Positions 18,201 to 25,912 of a stretch of DNA of 64,000 nucleotides are shown piece by piece (the stretch's first letter is position 1; every line of letters begins with the position of its first letter). Below the pieces are notes generated by a model. That model had not been told where the DNA came from. It did not search any database and worked only from the letters and a program-made list of their open reading frames with translations. The DNA is from Pontivivens nitratireducens (lineage in GTDB: Bacteria; Pseudomonadota; Alphaproteobacteria; Rhodobacterales; Rhodobacteraceae): positions 35,220-99,219 of the forward strand of contig NZ_JACJUQ010000012.1 of the NCBI RefSeq assembly GCF_014235845.1, given 5' to 3'. A program made the position numbers and the translations under genes.

Positions 18201-18583
18201 TGGAAAACGCCGATCCGCGCTTCCAATTGACCTGCAACGGCTACGCCCTGCCCCTGCATGAGGTGCGCGGCAAACAGGTCGCGGGCATCCGCTTCCGCTC
18301 ATGGCAACCGTGGAGCGCACTCCATCCCACCATCCCGGCCAACGGCCCGCTGGTGTTCGATCTGTGGGACAACCTTTCGGGCCGCTCCGTCGGCGGATGC
18401 ACCTACCACGTCCACCACCCCGGCGGTCGCGCGCATGAGGTGCGTCCGATCAACGCGTTGGAGGCCGAGGGCCGTCGGATTTCGCGATTCGAGAAGGGCG
18501 GGCACTCGCAGCACTTGGAGCACCCGAAATACCTCGGTGTGCACCCGGACTTCCCCAAGACACTCGACCTGCGCCGGGTGTGA
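15296..18583 (+). CDS. Transglutaminase-like protein with DUF2126 domain
   Basis: A 1095-residue protein with no signal peptide. Residues 1-85 are the bacterial transglutaminase N-terminal domain (ALTHRTSYSYDRPIQLNPHVVRLRP). The core follows with the full catalytic triad: Cys in KALGSCRDSAWLLVN, His in DLHAWCEVYLPG and Asp in GWVGLDPTSG. About 800 residues of DUF2126 come next (GGEPTFVSAYDRDGKEWTVDAVGP, RPTGSGGGNHIVVGG, VEFRGFEMPPHPRMGMAQ). These enzymes may cleave or crosslink amide bonds; the substrate is unknown. GGAG lies five bases before ATG 15296. The divergent ATP-grasp/alpha-E/Anbu operon points to a shared pathway. Confidence 0.93.
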   Translation: MSIKIALTHRTSYSYDRPIQLNPHVVRLRPAPHARTPVLSYSLKITPEDHFLNWQQDAFSNWQARLVFPEKTTEFSVEVQLIADMIAINPFDFFVEDGAAEVPFQYSGTLRKELSIFRRQPRQTKTFHRYMAAAPQTNGSTNDWLVAINQYVQNTINYTVRMEPGVQTPKETIVKALGSCRDSAWLLVNMLREFGYAARFVSGYLVQLKADLRSTNGADGPEEDFTDLHAWCEVYLPGAGWVGLDPTSGLFAGEGHIPLACTPLPSSAAPISGSLEQAEVEFDFEMRVDRIEEPPRVTAPISDANWAALDRTGRMIDRKLEEGDVRLTMGGEPTFVSAYDRDGKEWTVDAVGPTKREKADELIRRLRTRFAPGGMLHYGQGKWYPGEQLPRWAFSLYWRGDGLPLWKNPDLVAKEGAQGAGIEEAETFMEHLCDALEVERDLAAPTFEDPAAFSLREQELPANVDPEDSKLDDPQERARLARVFERGLGNATAFVLPLQLAQSGDRRRFKWRSEKWKTRRGKLFLMPGDSPAGFRLPLGSLEHVPEARRIHQFQRDPMVKPGPLPQVEGGRVVSEPSQTPSDDWMAAHTVFLESEEPVRTALTVEPRDGRVCVFLPPTGTVEEYIDLISAVEETAEALDQPVHVEGYEPPRDPRMNMIGVTPDPGVIEVNIHPAKNWGQLAQVTEVLYDEAREIGLDSFTFQVDGRPTGSGGGNHIVVGGETPSDSPFLRRPDLLGSIIRYWQNHPSLSYLFSGMFIGPTSQAPRLDEARHDSLYEMQIALKEVERLGGEPPLWLVDRIFRHLLTDLTGNTHRAEICIDKLFSPDGPTGRLGLVEFRGFEMPPHPRMGMAQALIIRGLIAWFWNEPYKGELKPRGTHLHDTYLLPAHCWADFQDVLTDLSGAHGTPFDEAWFVAQRDFRFPILGTHQVEGVGLELRAAIEPWLVLGEESTAGGTARFVDSSVERLQISMENADPRFQLTCNGYALPLHEVRGKQVAGIRFRSWQPWSALHPTIPANGPLVFDLWDNLSGRSVGGCTYHVHHPGGRAHEVRPINALEAEGRRISRFEKGGHSQHLEHPKYLGVHPDFPKTLDLRRV

Positions 18584-18592
18584 TACCGTTTT

Positions 18593-18622
18593 CGCCGGTG
18601 GCTCAAACAAGAGCCTCCGGCG
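18593..18622 (+). terminator. Terminator after the transglutaminase gene
   Basis: CGCCGGTGGCTC and GAGCCTCCGGCG form a 12-pair stem with one mismatch and a 6-base loop, nine bases after the stop, then GGGATATTTTC. Its right arm is part of the 19-base motif also present at 47738-47756. Confidence 0.72.
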
Positions 18623-18649
18623 GGGATATTTTCGGGAGCAAAGTGGGGG

Positions 18650-20062
18650 TTAGAGGCCGATCAGACGGGCAAGCAATTCGCCCGCCTTTTCTGCAAAAGT
18701 GTAGATCCCGAACATTTCGGAGCCACTTTTCACAAAAACCACACCATTGCGCCGCGCCTCGGCTATCGAACGCGAGGCGCGGCTTGCATAACGATGTGCT
18801 GCCATGACCCGTTTGGGGTCATCGCTGGGAACGGTATTATCGAGGACCAGCTCAAGATCGGCAGGCAACATCGTGGCCAATTCGCCGTCACTGATCGCCA
18901 CGATTTCTGCCGTAATCGTGCGCAACTGTTGCTGTTGCAAATCTGACATCTCGCGCAATTGCAGCGCAGTCCGGGCCAGCACGGCCTTTTCAACATCCGG
19001 CACCCATGCACGCACATTGGTCGCATTGGATTCGAGCGTATTGCGAAGCTTACGCACCGCGCGGCTATCAAGCAGCGGGTTTTCAACAATCAGCATATCA
19101 ATATCGAGGATCGCGCGGAGCATATCATCATGAACCTGCTGCGGATCATCGGCATATTGCGCCAGCAAACGGTCCAATTGCGGCAGCACGTTTGCCATTT
19201 CGTAAAGGCTATTCGAAGCGGCAAGGGCCGCGCGCATATCTGCGACAGCATTGCGCAAAGTATTTAGGATTGTGTTGAACAGCGATACTTCAGTGATGGG
19301 CCGGGGAACAACGTGCAAACGTCTGCGTTCTGGGTTCCAAACGATATCTTCGGCAAGCGGCGTTGCCTGCTCGACATAGCGCGCCTCAATCTTCGCAATC
19401 TCAACCGCGACTGCCTCGGCCCCTTCGTCCCAGACATCAGGCGCGATCAACGCAATATCCCGCAGCATGTCCCAATTCTGTGCGCGGCCCTGCAACAGGC
19501 CGTCATACCAATCGATCCAGAAGGTATAGCCGGGCCGTTGTTCAAGCTGCGCGCGGAATGCCGCCCATTCCGCTTGCAGAGGATTGTAACCCTGCGGCCA
19601 AAGCGGGTTTGCCAACACATCGCGGGGCACATCCTCCCCTTCTTGAGCATTCGCCAGAACAACGGAGTCGGCGGCGGCGGCGGCGGATAAGTCGGCGGAG
19701 GCGGCGGCGACGGAGGAGCGGGCGGCGGAGGCGGCGGCGACGGATAAGGCGGCGGCGGCGGCGGCGGATAAGGCGGCGGAGGCGGAGGCGGCGGCGGAGG
19801 CGGAGGCAGCGGCGGAGGCGGCGGAGCGGGCGGCGAAGAAGGCGGCGGCGGAGGCGGCGGAGGCCTTGATGTCGTCGGTTGGCACAAGAGCCGCGACCGA
19901 CGATATCAGCAGGCACCTGAATGTCGTAAATGTCAAAGTCTGATGAACTTCTTTACCGCCGACAGCCAGCGGAAGAACGCGTGCAGCACTGCGAAAAGCC
20001 ATTGCCACGGCCACCTCACGCGGCTTGTCGTGCAACCAGTCTTCAAGCTCATCCGGTGTCAT
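18650..20062 (-). CDS. Hypothetical protein with central Ala/Ser-rich low-complexity tract
   Basis: 470 residues of no function I can name. The N-terminus (MTPDELEDWLHDKPREVAVAMAFRSAARVLPLA) recalls small helical domains seen in other alphaproteobacterial hypotheticals. Residues about 67-131 are about 60% Ala with Ser. The C-terminal 330 residues are mostly helical with a heptad look (LRNAVADMRAALAASN, TALQLREMSDLQQQQLRTITAEIVAI) and end in a short hydrophobic AGELLARLIGL. No signal peptide or catalytic motif is visible. By eye the C-terminal coding part is poorer in GC than its neighbours, suggesting acquisition. ATG 20062 is chosen with GGGA nine bases upstream; the frame continues 16 codons further. 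Confidence 0.7.
   Translation of the reverse strand: MTPDELEDWLHDKPREVAVAMAFRSAARVLPLAVGGKEVHQTLTFTTFRCLLISSVAALVPTDDIKASAASAAAFFAARSAASAAASASAAASASAALSAAAAAALSVAAASAARSSVAAASADLSAAAAADSVVLANAQEGEDVPRDVLANPLWPQGYNPLQAEWAAFRAQLEQRPGYTFWIDWYDGLLQGRAQNWDMLRDIALIAPDVWDEGAEAVAVEIAKIEARYVEQATPLAEDIVWNPERRRLHVVPRPITEVSLFNTILNTLRNAVADMRAALAASNSLYEMANVLPQLDRLLAQYADDPQQVHDDMLRAILDIDMLIVENPLLDSRAVRKLRNTLESNATNVRAWVPDVEKAVLARTALQLREMSDLQQQQLRTITAEIVAISDGELATMLPADLELVLDNTVPSDDPKRVMAAHRYASRASRSIAEARRNGVVFVKSGSEMFGIYTFAEKAGELLARLIGL
19670..19864. repeat. GGC/GGA trinucleotide low-complexity tract
   Basis: About 195 bases made almost entirely of GGC, GGA and related triplets on the plus strand, encoding about 40 Ala in 65 residues on the minus strand. 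There is no stop in any minus-strand frame across it, so other frames read as Pro-rich or Arg-rich. Such arrays are prone to slippage in multiples of three. Confidence 0.85.
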
Positions 20063-20222
20063 GCTGTTCGGTCCCATCGGAATGCGCGTTCGGGCCGAAG
20101 TTAGCACCATGACCGCACAACGCGAGTAAAATGCGGCGCATTAACCTTTCACCCCTGTGGCTAGACCTGCCAGCCGCGTGCCATACCGATACCAGCCGGA
20201 TCTCAGCGTGGCGGTTTCGCCG

Positions 20223-20675
20223 TTAACCCTTGCCGTACAGCTCCCCCGCCCGCGCCTCGAACGCGCCAACGATCCGGCGCATCGCCTCGTTGAAGACAAC
20301 GCCGATGGCCGCTTGCAGGATGCGCGACTTGAACTCGAAATCAACGAAGAAATGCACAGTGCAGCCGCCATCCGCGCACGGTTCGAACCGCCAGTTGTTG
20401 ACGAGGTATTTGAACGGTCCCTCAAGGTATTCCACGTCGATCGTCATCGGCACAGGTTTCATGGTCACGCGGCTCAGGAAGCTTTCGCGGAACACCTTGA
20501 AACTGACGATAAGGTCGGCATCCACCTGAGTCCCCTCGGGTATCTCGCGTTCTTCACGCACGCGGCAGGCCACGACCCAGGGCAGGAACTGCGGATAGGA
20601 TTTCACGTCCGCGACCAGATCGTACATCTGCTGCGCGGTGTAGGGCATCACCCTCTCATCGGTATGGGTCGTCAT
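20223..20675 (-). CDS. RatA/COQ10-family START-domain protein
   Basis: 150 residues with the SRPBCC fold: [29 protein letters not shown] is the family N-terminal signature and [18 protein letters not shown] and [10 protein letters not shown] follow. Proteobacterial members are named RatA after an E. coli protein reported to block 70S association, while the eukaryotic homologue COQ10 binds ubiquinone. A ubiquinone-chaperone role is more likely here, fitting the ubiH-type gene 5 kb away, but that is inference. It is monocistronic and diverges from hpt. Confidence 0.9.
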   Translation of the reverse strand: MTTHTDERVMPYTAQQMYDLVADVKSYPQFLPWVVACRVREEREIPEGTQVDADLIVSFKVFRESFLSRVTMKPVPMTIDVEYLEGPFKYLVNNWRFEPCADGGCTVHFFVDFEFKSRILQAAIGVVFNEAMRRIVGAFEARAGELYGKG

Positions 20676-20767
20676 CTTTGCCCCCTCACGGCTCTTTCAG
20701 GCGTGATCTGTTTGCCGTAAACAAGCGGCGCATACAACATCGGGTTCCCCCTATTGCGGAGAGTTTC

Positions 20768-21304
20768 ATGCTACCCTACGCCATCGACGAGATGATTTCG
20801 GCCAAATCCATTGCCGCCCGGGTCGAGGCGCTGGCCCGCACGATCTCCGACCATTTCGCGGATACCGACAAGCTCGTCGTCGTGGGGCTTTTGCGCGGAT
20901 CGTTCATCTTTATCGCTGACCTGGTTCGCGAACTGGACCTGCCGGTCGAGGTCGATTTCATCGAGGCGTCAAGCTATGGCGATGGTGTGGAATCCAGCCG
21001 GGAAGTGCGCATTCTCAAGGACTTGCGATCCGGCATCGAGGGGCGCGACGTGTTGGTGGTCGAGGATATCGTGGACACTGGCTGGACGCTGAATCACGTA
21101 CGCGGCATGCTGGAGGCTCGCAATCCGGCCCGGTTGGAGGTTTGCGCCCTGCTCGACAAACCCTCCCGACGCGAGGTCGATATCCGCGCCACATGGACCG
21201 GTTTCGAAATCCCGGACGAATTCGTCGTGGGCTATGGCATCGATTATGCCCAACGCAACCGCAACCTGCCGCATATCGGCAAGGTTCGCTTTCTGCCGAA
21301 CTGA
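20768..21304 (+). CDS. hpt: Hypoxanthine phosphoribosyltransferase
   Basis: 178 residues. The PRPP-binding motif is [11 protein letters not shown], preceded by the [16 protein letters not shown] loop that binds pyrophosphate; the C-terminal [19 protein letters not shown] is the usual purine-contact end. It salvages hypoxanthine and guanine to IMP and GMP. ATG 20768 follows GGAGAG; the 30 upstream codons in frame do not fit the family. Confidence 0.94.
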   Translation: MLPYAIDEMISAKSIAARVEALARTISDHFADTDKLVVVGLLRGSFIFIADLVRELDLPVEVDFIEASSYGDGVESSREVRILKDLRSGIEGRDVLVVEDIVDTGWTLNHVRGMLEARNPARLEVCALLDKPSRREVDIRATWTGFEIPDEFVVGYGIDYAQRNRNLPHIGKVRFLPN

Positions 21305-21362
21305 GGCGACTTGTCGCGGGGTGGTGGCGTTCTAATTGTGGTCCAGCCATTGAGGATCACAG

Positions 21363-21890
21363 ATGACAGATCGCCGGACCATCGCGCAACGTCCTGAATT
21401 TGCACAGAAGCCGCGCCCGCTTACGGCCGGTTCGGCCGATATGGTACGCGATGCAGTGCGCGGCATGGCCCGGCACAATTACGGCTGCGTTGTCGTGGTG
21501 GACGATGCTGGGCGTGTCGAAGGCGTGATGACGGAACGCGATATTCTCAAGCGCCTGATCGACAGTGATCTCGACGTCGAAACGACTCAAGTCGGCCAGA
21601 TCATGACAGCGAATCCTCGTGTCGTTCAACGCGACGATCAGGTGGTGGATTGGCTGCGCATCATGTCGAACGAGCGGTTCCGCCGCCTGCCCGTCGTGGA
21701 TGAGACAGGACAGTTGGAAGCGGTTTTCACCCAAGGCGATTTTGTCAGCTATACTTGGCCGGAACTGACAGATGGGCGCATGGGCGGCGGAACCGCGCGC
21801 CATGCGATGGAGTGGCGCCCGATCGCGATCACCGGTGCGGTCGTGGCGCTATACACCATGGTGATGGCGCTGATCTTTACCGCGCGCTAG
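21363..21890 (+). CDS. CBS-domain protein with C-terminal membrane anchor
   Basis: 175 residues: a CBS pair ([39 protein letters not shown], then [52 protein letters not shown]) and one predicted helix at about 152-172 ([20 protein letters not shown]). CBS pairs sense adenine nucleotides; here the sensor would face the cytoplasm on the membrane. The first CBS repeat looks shortened. The target is unknown. Its stop overlaps the convergent lipA stop. Confidence 0.88.
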   Translation: MTDRRTIAQRPEFAQKPRPLTAGSADMVRDAVRGMARHNYGCVVVVDDAGRVEGVMTERDILKRLIDSDLDVETTQVGQIMTANPRVVQRDDQVVDWLRIMSNERFRRLPVVDETGQLEAVFTQGDFVSYTWPELTDGRMGGGTARHAMEWRPIAITGAVVALYTMVMALIFTAR

Positions 21891-22843
21891 GCACCCAGTT
21901 TCTTGAGCCGCGCGCTACGCAGACGCGCGAAATCGTCGCCGGCGTGATAGCTTGACCGGGTCAGCGGCGTGGCGGACACCATCAGGAAGCCCTTGCCATA
22001 GGCGGCCTTTTCATAGCCCGCGAATTCCTCGGGCGTCACGAAGCGGTCGACGCGGTGATGCTTCGGCGTCGGTTGCAGGTATTGTCCTATGGTCAGGAAA
22101 TCGATGTCGGCGGCGCGCATATCCTCCATCACCTGATGCACGGCCTGCTTGTCCTCACCCAGACCGACCATGATGCCGGATTTCGTGAACATCGTCGGGT
22201 CCATCTCCTTGACCCGTTGCAGCAATCGCAGCGAATGGAAATAGCGAGCACCGGGCCGAACCTCCGGATAGAGGCCGGGCACGGTTTCCAGGTTGTGGTT
22301 GAACACGTCCGGGCGTGCCTCGACCACGATTTCCAGCGAACCGGGTTTCGAGCGTATGAAGTCCGGGGTCAGGATCTCGATCGTGGTGTCGGGGGCCTTG
22401 CGGCGGATGGCGCGGATGGTCTGGGCGAAATGCTCCGCCCCGCCATCGTCGATATCGTCACGGTCGACGGAGGTGATGACGACGTGGTTCAGGCCCAGCT
22501 TCTCAACCGCGGCGGCGACGCGGCCCGGTTCAAACACGTCCAGCGCCTCGGGCGGTTTGCCGGTGGCGATGTTGCAGAACGTGCAGGCGCGGGTACAGAC
22601 CTCGCCCATGATCATCATGGTGGCGTGGCCCTGCGACCAGCATTCGCCGACATTGGGGCAGCCTGCCTCCTCACATACGGTGACGAGGTTGTTTTCACGC
22701 ATGATCTTCGCGGTTTCGCGGTATCCGGCGGAGTTCGGCGCCTTGACGCGGATCCAGTCGGGCTTGCGCGGCTGGGCGTTATCGGGGCGCCGCGCCTTCT
22801 CGGGGTGACGCTCAGCCGGGATTTTCAGATCGCGTGGTGCCAT
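21887..22843 (-). CDS. lipA: Lipoyl synthase
   Basis: 318 residues of the radical-SAM LipA. The auxiliary cluster ligands are in [13 protein letters not shown] and the SAM cluster ligands in [10 protein letters not shown] (CxxxCxxC). [15 protein letters not shown] and [17 protein letters not shown] are family blocks, and the C-terminal SSYHAGDDF supplies the conserved Ser. It inserts two sulfurs into octanoyl chains on lipoyl domains. ATG 22843 has AGGAG upstream. lipB is not nearby. Confidence 0.97.
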   Translation of the reverse strand: MAPRDLKIPAERHPEKARRPDNAQPRKPDWIRVKAPNSAGYRETAKIMRENNLVTVCEEAGCPNVGECWSQGHATMMIMGEVCTRACTFCNIATGKPPEALDVFEPGRVAAAVEKLGLNHVVITSVDRDDIDDGGAEHFAQTIRAIRRKAPDTTIEILTPDFIRSKPGSLEIVVEARPDVFNHNLETVPGLYPEVRPGARYFHSLRLLQRVKEMDPTMFTKSGIMVGLGEDKQAVHQVMEDMRAADIDFLTIGQYLQPTPKHHRVDRFVTPEEFAGYEKAAYGKGFLMVSATPLTRSSYHAGDDFARLRSARLKKLGA

Positions 22844-22938
22844 GGTGATCTCCTTCGCGGGACTGTCATACTGTTTCACATCGACCTTGTCATGGTCCGC
22901 GTCAAGCGTTTCGGGGCGTGGTGCGGCGGCACTGTGCC

Positions 22939-23664
22939 CTATTCGACGCGCAGCGTGACCTCACCCAGTCCGGTGACCGCCATGCGCGCATCGTCACCTG
23001 CGGCGACCGGCAGCAGCGGTGTGTGCGCGCCACACAGGATAACGTCACCCTGCCGCAGTTGCACACCGCGCGCCGCATACAGATTGGCCAGATAGGCGAG
23101 CGCATCCAGCGGCGGTTCGGGGGCGGCATTCGCGCTGTCGCAGTGAACCGTATCACCGATGCGAACATGCGTGGCGCCGATCTGATCGCCGCTCGGCGTT
23201 CCGAGGACCAGACCCGCGTTGAAGACGCCCTGCGCGATGATGTTCAGACCGTCCCTGGACGCGGCGCGCCGACGGTCGAGAACCTCGAACGCCGGGACCA
23301 GATATCCGACATGGCGCGCAACACTGTCCGCGTCCTGCGCCACCATGGGAATGTCCTCGGCCAAAACAGCCGCGATTTCGGGTTCCAGCATCAGGGTGGA
23401 GTGGTCCTGCGCCGACAACACCGCCCCGTCCGGCAGGATTGACCGCTTCAGCACCCGCGCGCCGGCGGGGGCCTCGACGCCGAAACCGGAAAGCAACTCG
23501 GGACGGTTCCAGGCGATCTTGTAACCGCCGACAGGCCCCTCCAACGCGGTGAGCGCGTCCTGCACGGCATAAGCCGTCTGAATATCGGGGATGTCATAAT
23601 CCGCGAAATCGGTCCGGTCGGCGCGGTCCTTCGCGATCTGGACCGCCAGGCTCATCGGGGTCAT
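22939..23664 (-). CDS. 2-keto-4-pentenoate hydratase-like protein (FAH superfamily)
   Basis: 241 residues. [31 protein letters not shown] and [14 protein letters not shown], with acidic residues for divalent metal, match the hydratase/4-oxalocrotonate decarboxylase branch, as does the [19 protein letters not shown] ending. Canonical members hydrate 2-oxopent-4-enoate in meta-cleavage of aromatics, but no other ring-cleavage genes are here and the substrate is open. Its ATG overlaps the stop of a GntR regulator, its probable controller. ATG three codons in (MSLAV) is an alternative start. Confidence 0.85.
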   Translation of the reverse strand: MTPMSLAVQIAKDRADRTDFADYDIPDIQTAYAVQDALTALEGPVGGYKIAWNRPELLSGFGVEAPAGARVLKRSILPDGAVLSAQDHSTLMLEPEIAAVLAEDIPMVAQDADSVARHVGYLVPAFEVLDRRRAASRDGLNIIAQGVFNAGLVLGTPSGDQIGATHVRIGDTVHCDSANAAPEPPLDALAYLANLYAARGVQLRQGDVILCGAHTPLLPVAAGDDARMAVTGLGEVTLRVE

Positions 23665-24299
23665 CTGATTTCTCCGGCATCGACCATAAGGCGGGTTTGA
23701 TAGGCGGCGGAAATGTGGGCCCGCGCGGCGTCGTCCGCTGCGGCCCCGTCGCGCGCCTCGATTGCGGTGACGATGACGTGATGTTCGTCCAGCGCGGCAC
23801 CGCTGCGCCCGCTGGCGGCAAACGAGGTCGTGGTCAGCAACGCCATGGAGCGTCGGACGCTTTCCAACTGCCGGATCAGGAACCGGTTGTGCGAGGCGAG
23901 GTGGATCTGGCGGTGAAAACGCTTGTTCGCCCGACTCAACGCCTGCGGATCGCCCAGCAGCTTCCGATCCTGCGTGATCATGTCGTAGAGAACGCCGATC
24001 TCCTCGGGTGCGGCATGTTGCGCGGCCAGACGGGCGGCCAACCCCTCCAGCTCGGCCCGGACGGTGTAGAGCTCCCCCAGTTGATCGTGATCCAGTGAGG
24101 CGACCATCAGGCTGCGCCCGTCGCGGCTCAGCACGCCTTGCGTTTCCAGCCGTTGCAGCGCCTCGCGGATGGGGGTGCGCGACATGCCCAGACGGTCGGC
24201 CAGTTCGCTTTCCACCAACCTGTCGCCCGGCCGGTAATCCCCGTGGTCGATGGCGTTCAGAATACGGCCATAGGCATCGTTCGGATGTGTCTCGGACAT
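23661..24299 (-). CDS. GntR-family transcriptional regulator, FadR (FCD) type
   Basis: 212 residues: a winged-helix domain (YRPGDRLVESELADRLGMSRTPIREALQRLETQGVL) and an all-helical FCD ligand domain (LYTVRAELEGLAARLAA ... HRQIHLASHN ... DEHHVIVTAIEARDG), with the Asp/His residues that usually hold a metal and an organic-acid effector. AAGGA precedes ATG 24299. It is cotranscribed with the downstream FAH-type hydratase through an ATGA overlap, so it probably represses its own operon until a keto-acid substrate appears. Confidence 0.92.
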   Translation of the reverse strand: MSETHPNDAYGRILNAIDHGDYRPGDRLVESELADRLGMSRTPIREALQRLETQGVLSRDGRSLMVASLDHDQLGELYTVRAELEGLAARLAAQHAAPEEIGVLYDMITQDRKLLGDPQALSRANKRFHRQIHLASHNRFLIRQLESVRRSMALLTTTSFAASGRSGAALDEHHVIVTAIEARDGAAADDAARAHISAAYQTRLMVDAGEIR

Positions 24300-24377
24300 A
24301 TCGGTCCTTCGATTTGCGAGCATGAATACCGTCAGCGGCTTTTGTGCACGTCGGTATGCCGACAGGTCAAGGCCCGC

Positions 24378-25205
24378 TCACGCCTTTGCGGTGATGCACC
24401 AGCCGGCCGTCGGCACCTCGACATATCCGTCGCGCACCAGGGGCGAGAACGCTTCGGTCAGGGCGGCGGCCACACGGGCCCTCGTATCGGGGTCGACCTG
24501 ACGCAACCTGCTGGCTAGGGTCCCGATTCGCATTACGAAGGCAACGGCCCGCACGACGGGATCGGGATCGTTTCCAGTCGCGATGCGCGCGGGTCGGTCC
24601 ACGGCCTGCCACTGCACGTCTTGCCATCCCGCATCGCGCAGCAAGGGCGCGAAATACTCCGGATCGGCCCATCCGAACGGGCCCGGACCACTCAACGACG
24701 GGGGGCGGGTCACGTCCTTGCCCAGAACGGGACGCGCTGCCACCAGCGGCACCGTCACCCAACCGTTCAGCGCGGCCTCACGCCAACAGGTGACGGAGAG
24801 CTTACCGCCAGGTTTCATCTGCGCGTGCAGATGGCCCCACGCCTGTTCCGGCGCATCGAAGAACATCGCCCCACAGCGCGAATGCAACGCATCGAACGGC
24901 ACGTCGAATTCGTGCCGGGCGGCATCGTCATGCACCCAATCGATCCGCTGCGCCGTATCCTGCCCCCGTGCCACCGCCAGCAAATCGCCGGATACGTCCA
25001 GCCCTGTGACCTGCGCGCCCGCATCGGCCAGCGCGAATGCGGTGTCACCCGCCCCGCATCCCAGATCGAGCACGCGCTGCCCGCGCACATCGCCAAGCGC
25101 GTCGATCCCCGCAGCCCCCACCGGGCCCAGCAAACCGTCCATCGCGTCCGCCTTATCAGCCCATTCGCGGCCCACACGCCCCGTCCAATCCTCTAATCCG
25201 CTCAT
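24378..25205 (-). CDS. Class I SAM-dependent methyltransferase
   Basis: 275 residues. Motif I VLDLGCGAGDTAFALADAG, the acidic end of strand two (VTGLDVSGDLLAVAR) and HDDAARHEFDVPFDALHSRCGAMFF match the Methyltransf_11/25 group. The acceptor is not evident; the layout is similar to small-molecule or ubiE-like enzymes. The ATG at 25205 follows AGGTGA; 35 further codons in frame are rejected. It diverges from the HAD nucleotidase gene. Confidence 0.85.
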   Translation of the reverse strand: MSGLEDWTGRVGREWADKADAMDGLLGPVGAAGIDALGDVRGQRVLDLGCGAGDTAFALADAGAQVTGLDVSGDLLAVARGQDTAQRIDWVHDDAARHEFDVPFDALHSRCGAMFFDAPEQAWGHLHAQMKPGGKLSVTCWREAALNGWVTVPLVAARPVLGKDVTRPPSLSGPGPFGWADPEYFAPLLRDAGWQDVQWQAVDRPARIATGNDPDPVVRAVAFVMRIGTLASRLRQVDPDTRARVAAALTEAFSPLVRDGYVEVPTAGWCITAKA

Positions 25206-25257
25206 TATTCTCACCTCCCTCTCGACCCGTCCTTGTGTGCAGCTTAGATGCATAGAA

Positions 25258-25905
25258 ATGAAAGACCAATTTGACCATGTACGCAGCTGGGTTTTCGACC
25301 TGGACAACACGCTGTACCCCCCGACCGCCCGTCTGTTCGATCAGATGGATGCGCGGATGAATGCCTGGATCACGCGCGAAATCGGCGTAACCCCGCAGGA
25401 GGCGCAGGCCCTGAGAGAAGGGTATCTGACGCAATACGGCACGACGCTGGGCGGATTGATCGAACATCACGGCATCGACGCTGACGATTTCCTGCGCGAC
25501 ACGCATGAACTGGACCTGAAGAACATCGCCCCGGCCCTGCATTTGCGGGCGGAGATCGACAGGCTGCCGGGGCGCAAGATCGTCTTCACCAACGGATCGC
25601 GACGCCATGCCGACCGCGTGACTGAGGCTTTGGGCCTGACCGGTGCCTTCGACGCGCATTACGGCATCGAGGACGCGAAATATGTCTCGAAACCCCGCCC
25701 CGAGGCCTTCGACAGAGTTTTCACGGCCGAGGGGCTGACGCCGGAGCGGTCCGCGATGTTCGAGGATATGGCGATCAACCTGACGATTCCGTATAAGCTG
25801 GGAATGCGAACCGTGCTCGTCTCGCAGGAGGATGTGGCACAACCCGATCATGTCCATCATGTGACGGACGACCTCGCGCAGTTCCTGTCGCGCATCAACG
25901 GGTGA
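25258..25905 (+). CDS. Pyrimidine 5'-nucleotidase-type HAD hydrolase
   Basis: 215 residues. HAD motif I is VFDLDNTLYPP, motif II IVFTNGSRRHA, the Lys is in YVSKPRPEAF and motif IV is FEDMAINLTIPYKLGM. DNTLYP is characteristic of the SDT1/YjjG-like nucleotidase group. It would dephosphorylate a pyrimidine nucleotide or similar metabolite. ATG 25258 has no strong Shine-Dalgarno sequence. The UbiH-type gene starts seven bases after its stop, so the two form an operon. Confidence 0.88.
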   Translation: MKDQFDHVRSWVFDLDNTLYPPTARLFDQMDARMNAWITREIGVTPQEAQALREGYLTQYGTTLGGLIEHHGIDADDFLRDTHELDLKNIAPALHLRAEIDRLPGRKIVFTNGSRRHADRVTEALGLTGAFDAHYGIEDAKYVSKPRPEAFDRVFTAEGLTPERSAMFEDMAINLTIPYKLGMRTVLVSQEDVAQPDHVHHVTDDLAQFLSRING

Positions 25906-25912
25906 GGGTATA

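Noticed and set aside
19670..19864. GGCGGC-type array as a CRISPR or tandem repeat locus
   Set aside because: No spacers or regular unit; it is a coding low-complexity tract.
19447..19887. Pro-rich minus-strand frame and Arg-rich neighbours across the triplet tract
   Set aside because: They exist only because a triplet repeat has no stops in any minus frame; the frame of the 470-residue protein continues sensibly on both sides.
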